This document shows positions 17,635-27,509 of a DNA stretch of 64,000 nt, piece by piece. Position 1 is the stretch's first letter. Each line of letters starts with the position of its first letter. Where the stretch lies: contig JBBQAN010000006.1 in NCBI GenBank assembly GCA_038316385.1, positions 78,360 to 142,359 on the forward strand, written 5' to 3'. The notes under the pieces are model-generated. The model was given only the letters and a program-made list of their open reading frames with translations, ran no database searches and was not told the origin of the DNA. The position numbers and the translations under genes were made by a program. This stretch comes from SZAS-103 sp038316385. Its GTDB lineage: Bacteria; Pseudomonadota; Gammaproteobacteria; Xanthomonadales; Xanthomonadaceae.

Positions 17635-20600
17635 ATGCAGCCCGCATCGTCGTCTCCCAAGCCGCCCATTTCGTCGGGCGGGCTCATAGGGTTCGCCACC
17701 CGTCGCCGCGTCACCGTGGCGATGGTCACCTTCACCTTCGTGTTGTTCGGCGTGATCGCGCTGTTCAATCTCAAGGTCGGCTTGTTGCCCGACCTGAGTT
17801 ACCCAACGCTCACCGTGCGCACCGATTACACCGGCGCCGCGCCGACCGAAATCGAAACCCTGGTAACCCAGCCGGTTGAAGAAGCGGTGGGCGTGGTCAA
17901 GAACCTGCGCAAGCTCAACTCGACCTCGCGCACTGATGAGAGCGACGTGGTGCTCGAGTTCGCCTGGGGCACCGACATGGACCAGGCCAGCATCGACGTG
18001 CGCGACAAATTGCAGACCCTGCAATTGCCGCTTGATGTCTCGCCGCCGGTGCTGCTGCGCTTCAATCCATCGACCGAACCGATCATGCGGCTCGCGCTGA
18101 CGACCAAGGCCGACCCATCGAAACCGGCGTCGGAATCAGCGGTGAATTCCACCTCCGAGCAAGCCAGCTTGATGCGGCTGCGCCGCTACGCCGAAGACCA
18201 ATTGAAAAAGCGACTGGAGCCGGTCAATGGCGTCGCCGCAGTCAAGGTCGCCGGTGGCCTGGAAGATGAAGTGCAGGTGGCGATCGATCAGCAAAGCCTC
18301 GCCCAGCACAGGATGTCGGTGCAGCAGGTCATCGATCGGCTCAAGCAGGAAAACGTCAACATTTCCGGCGGCCGCATCGAGGAAGGATCGCAGCGTTACC
18401 TCGTGCGCACGGTCAACCAGTTCACCAATCTCGACCAGATGCGAGAATTGCTCGTCGCCAACCAGGACGGCGTGCCGATCCGTTTGCGCGATGTCGCCAC
18501 GGTGTCGCAGGGCTACAAGGAACGCGAAGCCATCATCCGTCTCGGCGGACAGGAAGCGGTGGAACTGGCGATCTACAAGGAAGGCGACGCCAACACCGTC
18601 AATGTCGCGGACGCAGTCAAGAAAACCCTGGAAACGCTGAACAAGGAGTTGCCTTACGGAACCCAACTGACCACGATTCAGGATCAATCGGTCTTCATCC
18701 AGAGCGCGTTGCACGAAGTGCGCAACGAAGCGCTGATCGGCGGCCTGTTCGCGATCCTCATCATTTTCTTCTTCCTTCACGATGGCTGGAGCACATTCGT
18801 CATCGGTCTGTCGTTGCCGGTGTCGATCATTACCACGTTTTTCTTCATGGGCCAGTTGGGGCTGAACCTCAATGTGATGTCGTTGGCTGGCCTCGCGCTG
18901 GCAACCGGACTCGTGGTCGACGATTCCATCGTGGTGCTGGAAAGCATTGCCAAGGCGCGTGAACGCGGGCTGGGCATCCTCGATGCGGCCATCGCCGGCA
19001 CCCGCGAAGTCAGCATGGCGGTGGTGGCATCGACGTTGACCACAGTTTCGGTGTTCTTCCCGTTGGTATTCGTTGAAGGCGTGGCCGGGCAATTGTTCAA
19101 GGATCAGGCGCTGACAGTTTCGATCGCGTTGCTGATCTCGCTGGCGGTATCGCTGACCTTGATTCCGATGCTGTCGTCGCTGAAGGCGCGTGCGCCGATG
19201 TCGCTGGATCAGGATGTCGTCCAACGAAAAAAGTCGAGCTGGAAATCGCTCGGCATTCCGTACGTGGTATTTGCCATCAGTTGGTGTGTCGCCACCATCG
19301 GCCGGGGCGTGGCCTGGCTGCTCGGCAATGTGTTGCGGCCAGTTGGTGTGCAAGTGCTCAGGCCATACGACTGGGCTGCCGAACGCTATCGCCGCTTGTT
19401 GCCCAAGGCGATCGAACATCCGGTGCCGATCCTCGGCGGCGCAGCGATTGCTTTTGTGATCGCGTTGATGGTCGCCGGCACCCTGGGCACCGACTTGATT
19501 CCCCAGTTCGCACAGGATCGTTTCCAGCTGACCGCGAAGTTGCCAGCCGGAACGCAATTGCGGCAGACCGATTCACTGGTTCGTGCGATTGAGCTAAAGC
19601 ACGGCAAGGACAAAGACGTGCAGGCGATCTACGGCGTCAGCGGCACTGGCACCCGGCTCGATGCGAATCCGACCGAATCGGGCGAAAACATCGCCAAGCT
19701 CGACATCATCATCGGTTCCGGTTTGACCAAGGCATCCGAAGCGCGCGAAACCGAAGCGATGCGCGAAACGATGAAGAGGTATCCCGACGTGCAGGCCAAA
19801 TTTGGGCGTCCACAAATCTTCAGTTTCTCCACACCGCTCGAAATCGAATTGCGCGGGCAGGATCTCGACGAGGTCGGCAAGGCCGGCCGCAAGCTCACCG
19901 CGCTGATGCAGAATTCACCGCATTTCGCCGATATCAAATCGACGGTGGAAGAGGGCTTCCCGGAAGTGCAAATTCGCTTCGATCAGGATCGCGCTGCCGC
20001 ACTCGGATTGACCACGCGCCAGATTGCCGATCAGGTGGTGAACAAGGTACGGGGCGATGTCGCCACCCGTTACAACTTCCGCGATCGCAAGATCGATGTG
20101 CTGGTGCGCGCCCAGGAATCCGATCGCGGTTCGGTCGAGGCGATTCGCAAGATCATCGTCAATCCGCAAAGCGATCATCCGGTGACGCTCGATGCAGTAG
20201 CCGATGTCGTGGCTACCGTCGGCCCGAGCGAAATCCATCGTGTCGATCAGGTCCGGGTGGCGATCATCTCTGCCAACTTGCGAGGCATCGATCTCGGTAC
20301 GGCGGTGAAGGAAGTCAATTCGCTGGTTGCCCAGCATCCGCTCGGTGCCGACGTGCGCATGCACATCGGTGGCCAGGGCGAAGAGCTCGATGCCTCGATC
20401 AAGTCGCTGATGTTTGCGTTCGGGTTGGCGATCTTCCTCGTGTATCTGGTAATGGCTTCGCAGTTCGAATCGTTGCTGCATCCGTTCGTGATTTTGTTCA
20501 CCATTCCGCTTGCAATCGTTGGCGCTGTGTTTGCGTTGTGGCTCGATCATTCGCCGATTTCAATTGTCGTATTTATCGGCATGATTCTGCTCGTCGGCAT

Positions 20601-20994
20601 CGTGGTGAAGAACGCGATTCTGTTAGTGGACAAGGTCAATCAGTTGCGTGAGCAGGGCGTGACCAAGCGCGAAGCGATCTTCCTCGGTGCGACCTCACGC
20701 TTGCGCCCGATCGTGATGACAACCTTGACCGCGTTATTCGGCTTCGCACCGCTGGCATTCTTCGGCGGCGACGGCGCCGAAGTGCGCGCGCCGATGGCAA
20801 TCACCGTGATCGGCGGTTTGCTGGTATCGACCGTACTCACCCTCGTGGTGATCCCAGTAATGTACGACTTGCTCGATCGAAGCGCCGATTCCAAATGGCG
20901 CGAGCGTGGTTTGCGCGCTGCTGCAGCGCATACGGCGGCATCGCATGAAGACTTGGCGGTGGGCGATAGCGGCTTGGGAGAATCGCAGGCATGA
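17635..20994 (+). CDS. RND efflux permease, first of two (HAE1 type)
   Basis: This 1119-aa inner-membrane pump has the two-fold RND layout: a membrane helix at about residues 25-50, a large periplasmic porter domain, then helices 2-6, with the second copy repeating this. Proton-relay residues are complete: Asp429-Asp430 in helix 4 (GLVVDDSIVVLES) and Lys992 in helix 10 (GIVVKNAILLVD). About 100 residues between helices 6 and 7 are longer than in AcrB. It uses the proton gradient to export substrates from the periplasm and outer leaflet. The next gene overlaps its stop by ATGA. The substrate cannot be predicted. Confidence 0.93.
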   Translation: MQPASSSPKPPISSGGLIGFATRRRVTVAMVTFTFVLFGVIALFNLKVGLLPDLSYPTLTVRTDYTGAAPTEIETLVTQPVEEAVGVVKNLRKLNSTSRTDESDVVLEFAWGTDMDQASIDVRDKLQTLQLPLDVSPPVLLRFNPSTEPIMRLALTTKADPSKPASESAVNSTSEQASLMRLRRYAEDQLKKRLEPVNGVAAVKVAGGLEDEVQVAIDQQSLAQHRMSVQQVIDRLKQENVNISGGRIEEGSQRYLVRTVNQFTNLDQMRELLVANQDGVPIRLRDVATVSQGYKEREAIIRLGGQEAVELAIYKEGDANTVNVADAVKKTLETLNKELPYGTQLTTIQDQSVFIQSALHEVRNEALIGGLFAILIIFFFLHDGWSTFVIGLSLPVSIITTFFFMGQLGLNLNVMSLAGLALATGLVVDDSIVVLESIAKARERGLGILDAAIAGTREVSMAVVASTLTTVSVFFPLVFVEGVAGQLFKDQALTVSIALLISLAVSLTLIPMLSSLKARAPMSLDQDVVQRKKSSWKSLGIPYVVFAISWCVATIGRGVAWLLGNVLRPVGVQVLRPYDWAAERYRRLLPKAIEHPVPILGGAAIAFVIALMVAGTLGTDLIPQFAQDRFQLTAKLPAGTQLRQTDSLVRAIELKHGKDKDVQAIYGVSGTGTRLDANPTESGENIAKLDIIIGSGLTKASEARETEAMRETMKRYPDVQAKFGRPQIFSFSTPLEIELRGQDLDEVGKAGRKLTALMQNSPHFADIKSTVEEGFPEVQIRFDQDRAAALGLTTRQIADQVVNKVRGDVATRYNFRDRKIDVLVRAQESDRGSVEAIRKIIVNPQSDHPVTLDAVADVVATVGPSEIHRVDQVRVAIISANLRGIDLGTAVKEVNSLVAQHPLGADVRMHIGGQGEELDASIKSLMFAFGLAIFLVYLVMASQFESLLHPFVILFTIPLAIVGAVFALWLDHSPISIVVFIGMILLVGIVVKNAILLVDKVNQLREQGVTKREAIFLGATSRLRPIVMTTLTALFGFAPLAFFGGDGAEVRAPMAITVIGGLLVSTVLTLVVIPVMYDLLDRSADSKWRERGLRAAAAHTAASHEDLAVGDSGLGESQA

Positions 20995-23900
20995 GTCTCG
21001 CGGAACTCAGTCTGCGTCGGCCGGTTACGGCAGTGATGTTTTATGTGTCGCTGATCGTGATCGGCATCATCGCTGCGTTCCGACTGCCCCTGGAACAGTT
21101 TCCGGAGGTCAATTTCCCGTTCGTCATGGTGCAGTTGCCGTATCCGGGTTCGACACCGGAGGAAGTTGAACGCACGATCACGCGGCCTGCTGAAGAGGCG
21201 TTGGCGACGTTGTCGGGCATCAAGGAAATGAACTCCACGAGCGGCCCGGATGGCGCGCAGGTGCAGATGCTTTTCAGCGACTGGAATCGCAATATCGGTA
21301 TCACTTCTTCGGAGGCGCACGATCGAATCGACGGCATCCGGGCTGACCTTCCCGCCGATATGCAGCGCTATTCGGTCATGAAGTTTTCGCCCAGCGACCA
21401 GCCGATGCTGCAAATCCGTTTCGCCGGCAATCGCGACTTTCGCGGCGAATATCAGATGCTCCAGAACCTGGTGCAAAAGCGCATCCAGCGAGTTTCTGGC
21501 GTGGCGAAAGTCGAGATCACCGGGGCGTTTCCGCCGGAAGTCGAGATTGCGATTTCGCCGCAGCGATTGGAAGCGCATGGGCTCAGCCTCAACGATCTAG
21601 CCGCGCGTTTGCAGGCCGCGAATTTCTCGGTTTCTGCGGGCGAAATCGATGAGGGGCAGCAGCGCATTCGCGTGCAGCCAGTCGGTGAGATCAACGATCT
21701 TGATGGTCTTCGCAATCTGATATTGAACAAACAAGGCTTGCGTCTTTCGGATATTGCCGATATCCATCTGCAACCGCAAAAAGCCGACGTTGGCCGGCGG
21801 CTGGACGGCCGGCCGGCGGTCGGTATCAACATCTATCGCGAACGCAGCGCGAACCTCGTGGATGTATCGCGAGAGGTGATGGCGGAAATGGACGAAATCG
21901 CCAAGCAGCCGGAATTCGCCGGCGTCCAGTTGAACGTCGTAGGCGATCAGGCCAAGGGAGTGGTGAATTCGATCGACGATCTGGTTCAGGCCGGCGTGAT
22001 CGGTTCGCTGCTGTCGTTGTTGATCCTGTTCTACTTTTTGCGCCACTGGCCTTCAACGTTGATGGTCAGTCTGGCAATTCCGATCTGCATCGTGATCACG
22101 CTCGGCGCTATGTCATTCCTTGGCATGTCGCTCAACATCCTGTCAATGATGGGTTTGCTGCTCGGCATCGGCATGCTGGTGGACAACGCGGTGGTGGTGG
22201 TGGAAAGCATCTACCAATATCGCGAAAAATATCCCAACGACCCCGTGCGTTGCGCGATTGAAGGCACGCGTGCGGTGCAGATTGCGATCAGCGCCGGCAC
22301 CCTGACCAGCATCATCGTGTTCTTGCCGAACGTGTTTGGCGCAGCCAACCGGATCACTGTCTTCCTCGGCGAGGTAGCGATCACCATCACGATTGCGCTG
22401 CTGGCGTCCTGGCTGGTTGCAGTGAGCCTGATTCCGATGATTTCGGCGCGGCTCAAGACACCGCCAGCGGTCACCAATCCGCACGGCTTCGTACCCAAGT
22501 TGTCGCGTGCTTATGCAAAGTTTCTGCGCTGGACGCTCGTTCATCGTGGCAAGGCGATTCTGGGCATTGCGGTGATCGTGCTGGTCAGCATGGTGCCAGG
22601 GTACTTGACTCAGTTCGACATGAACAAGAACGATGCCGGTCGCCGGGTCAACTTGTTCTACAACTTCAAGGGCGCCTACAGTCTTGACCAGATTTCCAGT
22701 GAAGTGAAACGCGTTGAAGACTTTCTCGACGCTCGCCGAAAAAAATACCAGATCAAGCAGATCTATTCGTATTTTAGTGCGGGCGACGCGGGAACCTTCG
22801 TCACCTTGCGGGATCCAGAGCCTCGACTGATTGATCGATTGCTGTTGCGCAAATCGCAGCCGGGGTTGCTCTCAACCGAACAAGTTCAGGAAATGATTCG
22901 CAAGGACATGCCCAAGAGTGCGATCGCTGAAGTCGGATTTCAGGGCGACAACGGTCCCGGCGGTGGCGGCAGCGATCAAGGCATCCAGTTGTATATCAAC
23001 GGCGATTCCACGTCGACGCTGGCCGATATCGCGAAGAATCTGGTGGCGATCCTGTCAACCCGCAAGGAATTACGCGATGTGCGCGTGGATACCGGCGATG
23101 ACACCAGCGAAGTTGCAGTTACCGTGAATCGCGATCGCGCCGCCGCATATGGCTTCACTGCGCAGGAAGTGGCGAGCTACATCGGCATTGCATTGCGGGG
23201 CACGCCGCTGCACGAATTCCGCACACCCGGTGGCGATGTTCCGGTTTGGGTGCGCTTTGCCGGTGCCGACAAGTATCGGATGCAGGATCTGTCCGGCTTG
23301 AGCTTGCGTCGCAAGGATGGCACCAGCATTCCGTTGATGTCCGTCGTGGATGTCAACGTGCGCAAAGGCGCATCGCAGATTTCCCGACAGAACCGACAGA
23401 CGACGCTCGCGATCAAGGCGAATCTGCCGCCGGACGTGACGATGGATCAGGCGCGCAAGGCGATGGAAGACGTGCTTGCGAGCACCACCATGCCGCCGGG
23501 ATATCGTTACAACTTCGGTGGCTCGTTCCAGGATAACGATGATGCTGGCGCGCAGATGCGCGACAACATGCTGATCGCGATGTTCCTCGTCTATCTGGTG
23601 ATGGCCGCGTTGTTTGAATCACTGTTGATGCCGAGCGCTATCATCAGTAGCGTGCTGTTTTCGATGCTCGGCGTGTTCTGGTTGTTCTGGCTCACCAGCA
23701 CTACCTTCACGATCATGTCGGCCATCGGTTTGCTCGTGTTGATGGGCGTCGTGGTGAACAACGGCATTGTGCTGTTCGACCATATCAACAACCTTCGCAG
23801 AAGTGGCCTCAATCGCACTGAAGCGTTGGTGGAAGGTTGCAAGGAACGCTTGCGCCCCATTTTGATGACGATGGCGACAGCGATTGTCGGCATGGTACCG

Positions 23901-24119
23901 CTGTGCATTGGCGGCACCCAGATCGGTGGCGACGGCCCGGCGTATTACCCGATGGCGCGTGCGATTGCAGGCGGGTTGGCATTTTCGACAATTGTCAGCC
24001 TGATGTTCCTGCCGACGATTTACGCCACGCTTGACGACATTCGAGGCTGGACTGTGGCGATCATCCACCGCGCACGCGATCGCGCGCCGATGGGCAAACG
24101 TCAGATCGTCATTGGTTGA
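20991..24119 (+). CDS. RND efflux permease, second of two, with altered proton relay
   Basis: A 1042-aa RND permease of normal length with two porter domains and 12 helices. The helix-4 motif reads Asp398-Asn399 (GMLVDNAVVVVES) and helix 10 has Asn923-Asn924 (GVVVNNGIVLFD) where AcrB-type pumps have Asp-Asp and Lys. Such DN/NN variants occur in other RND lineages, so the protein need not be dead, but here it is paired with a complete-relay partner. ATGA overlap with the upstream permease suggests tightly coupled production, as in MdtB-MdtC, where two different permeases form one trimer. Confidence 0.93.
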   Translation: MSLAELSLRRPVTAVMFYVSLIVIGIIAAFRLPLEQFPEVNFPFVMVQLPYPGSTPEEVERTITRPAEEALATLSGIKEMNSTSGPDGAQVQMLFSDWNRNIGITSSEAHDRIDGIRADLPADMQRYSVMKFSPSDQPMLQIRFAGNRDFRGEYQMLQNLVQKRIQRVSGVAKVEITGAFPPEVEIAISPQRLEAHGLSLNDLAARLQAANFSVSAGEIDEGQQRIRVQPVGEINDLDGLRNLILNKQGLRLSDIADIHLQPQKADVGRRLDGRPAVGINIYRERSANLVDVSREVMAEMDEIAKQPEFAGVQLNVVGDQAKGVVNSIDDLVQAGVIGSLLSLLILFYFLRHWPSTLMVSLAIPICIVITLGAMSFLGMSLNILSMMGLLLGIGMLVDNAVVVVESIYQYREKYPNDPVRCAIEGTRAVQIAISAGTLTSIIVFLPNVFGAANRITVFLGEVAITITIALLASWLVAVSLIPMISARLKTPPAVTNPHGFVPKLSRAYAKFLRWTLVHRGKAILGIAVIVLVSMVPGYLTQFDMNKNDAGRRVNLFYNFKGAYSLDQISSEVKRVEDFLDARRKKYQIKQIYSYFSAGDAGTFVTLRDPEPRLIDRLLLRKSQPGLLSTEQVQEMIRKDMPKSAIAEVGFQGDNGPGGGGSDQGIQLYINGDSTSTLADIAKNLVAILSTRKELRDVRVDTGDDTSEVAVTVNRDRAAAYGFTAQEVASYIGIALRGTPLHEFRTPGGDVPVWVRFAGADKYRMQDLSGLSLRRKDGTSIPLMSVVDVNVRKGASQISRQNRQTTLAIKANLPPDVTMDQARKAMEDVLASTTMPPGYRYNFGGSFQDNDDAGAQMRDNMLIAMFLVYLVMAALFESLLMPSAIISSVLFSMLGVFWLFWLTSTTFTIMSAIGLLVLMGVVVNNGIVLFDHINNLRRSGLNRTEALVEGCKERLRPILMTMATAIVGMVPLCIGGTQIGGDGPAYYPMARAIAGGLAFSTIVSLMFLPTIYATLDDIRGWTVAIIHRARDRAPMGKRQIVIG

Positions 24120-24162
24120 GTGCCGGTTTGAAGCTTGAAATGCAAACGTTTCGAGACGGTGT

Positions 24163-25482
24163 CTAAATCAGCTTGTGCGCGATCAGCCAGATCGCGCCGA
24201 CTTCGCCGGTGATCGTGCCAATGCAGGTCAGAAAGAAATTGAGGAATACGCGCGACACGCGATTGCGGTACCAGCCGCGCAAGCTGCCGACGTCATCGCG
24301 CAGGTTCATGAAATCCTGATACGTGGGCTTGCGCACCCACGCTTCGACGAGCCCACTGACGGTGCCAGACGCGATGCCGGGATGGAACGGTTTCCACGGT
24401 GACCACAGCGCTGCGGCAAGTACACTCAGCGGATGACCACCCGCAACGATGCAACCCACCGCGCCGCCGATTGCCGTCAATGCGATCCATGTCAGCAACA
24501 AAGTCGTGCCAAGATGCGCGCCGCCGTGCCAGTAGCCCCACGCAAAACTGCCCAGCACCAGCGTACCGATGGTCAGTGAAACCCATGGGATACTGCTTTT
24601 TTTGACTACCGATTCAAGCCGCTCGCGCACTGCCAATGGCGCTTCGGTATCGTCGCGCAAATGCTGCGACAGGCCATTGAGATGGCCGGCGCCAATGACT
24701 ACCAGCACCTCGCGTGATGACACAGCCTCACCATGATTTGCGGATTGAATGGATTCATCATGATGGTTCGACAGGCTCACCATGAGCGGAGCTGATGTCG
24801 GCTGACCTTGAGTAGAAGAGTTGTCCTGGCGCAAGCGCGCGGCCATGTAACTGTCGCGTTCGGCGATGAGTGCCAGGTAAATCGGTGGACTCTCCGCAGC
24901 GAATTCACCGAAGCTGCTTTCGAGCATGTCGCCCTGTTTGAGTTTTTCGATCTCGGCCTCATCGACTTTTTCGGTGTCGAACAAACTGATGCCGAGGCCG
25001 GTCATCAATTTCATCCGTCCCCAGAAACCCAGCCCGCGATAGGCGCGCTTGAGGGTGATGCCAACATCGCGATCGATCAATTGCAGCGGCAGGCCATGTA
25101 CGCGCGCCGCAAGCGCGGCGGCCTTGAGTTCGGCACCTGGTTCGACGCCAAGTTGTTCCGATAGCCGACGCTGGTATGCGGCCAACGCGAGGTTCGCCGC
25201 GACGAGGCCGGTCTTGCCTTCGCGCAGGATGCGGAACAGGTCGAGTTCCTGCATTGCGTTGGGGTCGGTCAGACTGCGCAGGCGCAACGCATCGAGCTCG
25301 ACGGCGATCGCATCGAATTTCCCGCTATTCGCAAGTCTTTCGACTGCCTCGACGCTCGCGCGCGATACATGCGCGGTGCCGAGGATGGTGTAGCGCACGC
25401 CATCGCGTTCGACAATGCCGATTGGCTGTTCGACATCGCCGTGACTGCTGTTGCTCGCGATGACCGTTTCACTGCTGGACAT
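24163..25482 (-). CDS. TraB-domain membrane protein (PrgY/TraB family)
   Basis: A 439-aa protein with an N-terminal TraB domain (YTILGTAHVSRASVEAVERL, FDAIAVELDALR, then VIGAGHLNG), the fold shared with EreA/TiKi-type proteins. Three or four C-terminal membrane helices follow (about residues 305-435). Enterococcal TraB/PrgY acts in pheromone shutdown; the role in proteobacteria is unknown. Between the RDSYMAARLRQ and VLVVIGAGH segments there is an extra stretch of about 40 residues that contains MVSLSNHHDES. It is encoded by the short repeat copies at 24722-24789, an apparent in-frame insertion into the domain. Confidence 0.85.
   Translation of the reverse strand: MSSSETVIASNSSHGDVEQPIGIVERDGVRYTILGTAHVSRASVEAVERLANSGKFDAIAVELDALRLRSLTDPNAMQELDLFRILREGKTGLVAANLALAAYQRRLSEQLGVEPGAELKAAALAARVHGLPLQLIDRDVGITLKRAYRGLGFWGRMKLMTGLGISLFDTEKVDEAEIEKLKQGDMLESSFGEFAAESPPIYLALIAERDSYMAARLRQDNSSTQGQPTSAPLMVSLSNHHDESIQSANHGEAVSSREVLVVIGAGHLNGLSQHLRDDTEAPLAVRERLESVVKKSSIPWVSLTIGTLVLGSFAWGYWHGGAHLGTTLLLTWIALTAIGGAVGCIVAGGHPLSVLAAALWSPWKPFHPGIASGTVSGLVEAWVRKPTYQDFMNLRDDVGSLRGWYRNRVSRVFLNFFLTCIGTITGEVGAIWLIAHKLI
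24722..24736 (+). repeat. partial copy of the dispersed short repeat
   Basis: The 15 bases ACAGCCTCACCATGA differ by one base from 24771-24785 (ACAGGCTCACCATGA), 49 bases downstream in the same orientation. Both lie in the insertion of the TraB-family gene. Confidence 0.6.
24766..24789 (+). repeat. dispersed 24-bp repeat inside the TraB-family gene
   Basis: This 24-base element (core GTTCGACAGGCTCACCATGA) matches 54143-54166 at 23 of 24 positions and in the same orientation. Read on the minus strand it encodes M-V-S-L-S-N in frame with the host gene. It is preceded by the palindrome CATCATGATG. It looks like part of a small interspersed palindromic element. Confidence 0.75.
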
Positions 25483-25562
25483 GGATGGCTACGCTATCGA
25501 AAGGGAAGGGCGCGCGGAAGCATCAGCGACGCTTCGAGCGCAGGATTTGATGAGTGCGACAG

Positions 25563-26468
25563 TCAATCGCGGTAGCGCTTGAGCAGATCGCCGTACGCAT
25601 CAATGCGACGGTCGCGCAGGAACGGCCAGATGCGACGTACGTGCTCGCTGCGCGCGAGATCAATCTGCACAATCAGAAGTTCGGCTGCGTCTGGCCCTGC
25701 CTCTGCGAGCATTTCGCCCTGTGGACCGAGCACATGACTCGAACCCCAGAATCGGATTCCGGATGCACCGGTCGCATTTTCCGAAGCGAGCGGCGAAGGT
25801 TCGTGGCCGATGCGATTGCACGACAGTACCGGCAGTCCGTTCGCGACGGCGTGCCCACGATGACTGAGCATCCATGCATCGCGTTGCCGGTCTTTTTCGT
25901 CTTGCGCGTCTTGCGGATCCCAACCGATCGCGGTCGGATACAGCAGCAACTCGGCCCCCGCGAGTGCCATGAGGCGCGCGGCTTCCGGATACCACTGATC
26001 CCAGCACACGAGAACGCCGAGACGGCCCACCGATGTGTCGATCGGATGAAAACCGAGATCGCCCGGGGTGAAATAAAACTTCTCGTAGAAACCCGGATCA
26101 TCCGGGATGTGCATTTTTCGGTACTTGCCGACCAAGGCACCATCGGTTTCGAGCACGACCGCCGTGTTGTGGTACAGGCCCGCCGCGCGGCGCTCAAACA
26201 ACGAGCCGACGATCACCACGCCATGCTGTTTCGCGAGTTCGCCAAGACGCTGCGTACTTGGCCCAGGAATGGATTCGGCGCGATCGAATTCGGTGACCGA
26301 TTCGTGCTGGCAGAAATACGCGCCGTTGTGCAATTCCTGCAGCAACACCAGTTGCGCACCTTGCACTGCGGCTTCGGCAACGCGCTGCGCGATGACTGCA
26401 AGGTTGGCCTCGACGCTGCCGTGGTCGAACTCTTGCACCAGCGCAACGGTGAGCGTGCGGGCGGACAT
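25563..26468 (-). CDS. aguB: N-carbamoylputrescine amidohydrolase
   Basis: A 301-aa carbon-nitrogen hydrolase (nitrilase superfamily) that converts N-carbamoylputrescine to putrescine, CO2 and ammonia. The catalytic triad is visible: Glu in LVLLQELHN, Lys in GKYRKMHIPDDP, and Cys in GVLVCWDQWYPEAAR. The start ATG at 26468 overlaps the stop of aguA by one base (TGATG) with AAGGA just upstream, so the two enzymes of the agmatine route are coupled. The alternative upstream start at 26540 would only add aguA-overlapping residues. Confidence 0.95.
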   Translation of the reverse strand: MSARTLTVALVQEFDHGSVEANLAVIAQRVAEAAVQGAQLVLLQELHNGAYFCQHESVTEFDRAESIPGPSTQRLGELAKQHGVVIVGSLFERRAAGLYHNTAVVLETDGALVGKYRKMHIPDDPGFYEKFYFTPGDLGFHPIDTSVGRLGVLVCWDQWYPEAARLMALAGAELLLYPTAIGWDPQDAQDEKDRQRDAWMLSHRGHAVANGLPVLSCNRIGHEPSPLASENATGASGIRFWGSSHVLGPQGEMLAEAGPDAAELLIVQIDLARSEHVRRIWPFLRDRRIDAYGDLLKRYRD

Positions 26469-27502
26469 CAAATCAATCCTTCTGGCAGTTGCATGGTCAG
26501 GCAATGCAGGCTGCCGTTCTGCCAGATCAACGGGCGGCATGGCACCTGCACGATCTCGCGACAGGGGAAGGCTTTTCCAAGTGTTACGGCTGCAATCGCA
26601 TCCGCCGGATCGTCGTAGGCTGGCATCAGCACTGCGCCGTTGACGATCAGGAAATTCGCATACGAAGCGGCAAGCCGACGACCGTCATCGATCACTGGTT
26701 GAGCCCAAGGCAATGCGAACAAACGATAGGGCTTTCCATCGAGCGTGCGCAACGCGGCGAGTTCGCCCGCCATCTTCTGCAAGTCGTCGTAGTGCGCATC
26801 CTGCCGATCGTCGCAGGCCTGATAGACGATCGTTTGCGGATCGGCGAAGCGGGCGAGCGTGTCGATGTGCGCGTCGGTGTCGTCGCCGTCGAGCGCGCCG
26901 TGATCGAGCCACAGCACGCGCCGTTGCCGCAGGGTTTCGCCAAGCCGCGCCGACAATTCGCCACGATCGAGCTTTGGATGCCGTGCTTGCAGGCAATGCC
27001 AGGTGCTGAGCAGGGTGCCGTCGCCGTCGGTTTCAATCGCGCCGCCTTCGAGCGCGAAGTCGATGCGTTCGCGCTTCGCATTGCAGAACAGTTTTTGCGC
27101 GAACAATGCTTCGACCAAACGGTCGTCGCGCGTCGCAGCGAACTTGCCGCCCCAAGCGTTGAAACGGAAATCCAGCAGATGGAAGCCGTTGGCGCTGCGC
27201 AAGCTGATCGGCCCGGAATCACGCAGCCAGGTGTCGTCGTATTCGACGTCGATATAGCGCACGCGCGCGGATGGAATATCAGCGGCATCCAGCAATCGCG
27301 CAGCATGCTGGCGCAATCCGTCATCTGCGATGCAGACGACGGCCGTTTCGTATCGTGTGATGGCTGCGATCAGCGCGACATAGCTGGATTCGACATCGGC
27401 AAGCCGCGCAGCCCAGTCGGTGCCGGCGTGCGGCCATGCCAGCAAAACCGCAGACTGACGCTCCCACTCCGCAGGAAAGCGCAGAACAGGATCGATCGTC
27501 AT
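26468..27502 (-). CDS. aguA: agmatine deiminase
   Basis: This 344-aa enzyme hydrolyses agmatine to N-carbamoylputrescine and ammonia, the first step of the pathway completed by aguB. Family motifs are RFPAEWERQSAVLLAWPH at the N-terminus, YDDTWLRDSGPI and FNAWGGKF in the active site, ALEGGAIETDGDGTLLST, and the nucleophile Cys near the C-terminus in GSLHCLTMQLP. ATG 27502 begins seven bases after the stop of a small exported protein gene. No clear Shine-Dalgarno is seen, which is consistent with coupling. Confidence 0.95.
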   Translation of the reverse strand: MTIDPVLRFPAEWERQSAVLLAWPHAGTDWAARLADVESSYVALIAAITRYETAVVCIADDGLRQHAARLLDAADIPSARVRYIDVEYDDTWLRDSGPISLRSANGFHLLDFRFNAWGGKFAATRDDRLVEALFAQKLFCNAKRERIDFALEGGAIETDGDGTLLSTWHCLQARHPKLDRGELSARLGETLRQRRVLWLDHGALDGDDTDAHIDTLARFADPQTIVYQACDDRQDAHYDDLQKMAGELAALRTLDGKPYRLFALPWAQPVIDDGRRLAASYANFLIVNGAVLMPAYDDPADAIAAVTLGKAFPCREIVQVPCRPLIWQNGSLHCLTMQLPEGLI

Positions 27503-27509
27503 GCTGTGA

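Noticed and set aside
18136..19557. A 473-codon minus-strand frame within the first RND permease
   Set aside because: The permease frame is certain; the antisense product is an Arg/His-rich shadow.
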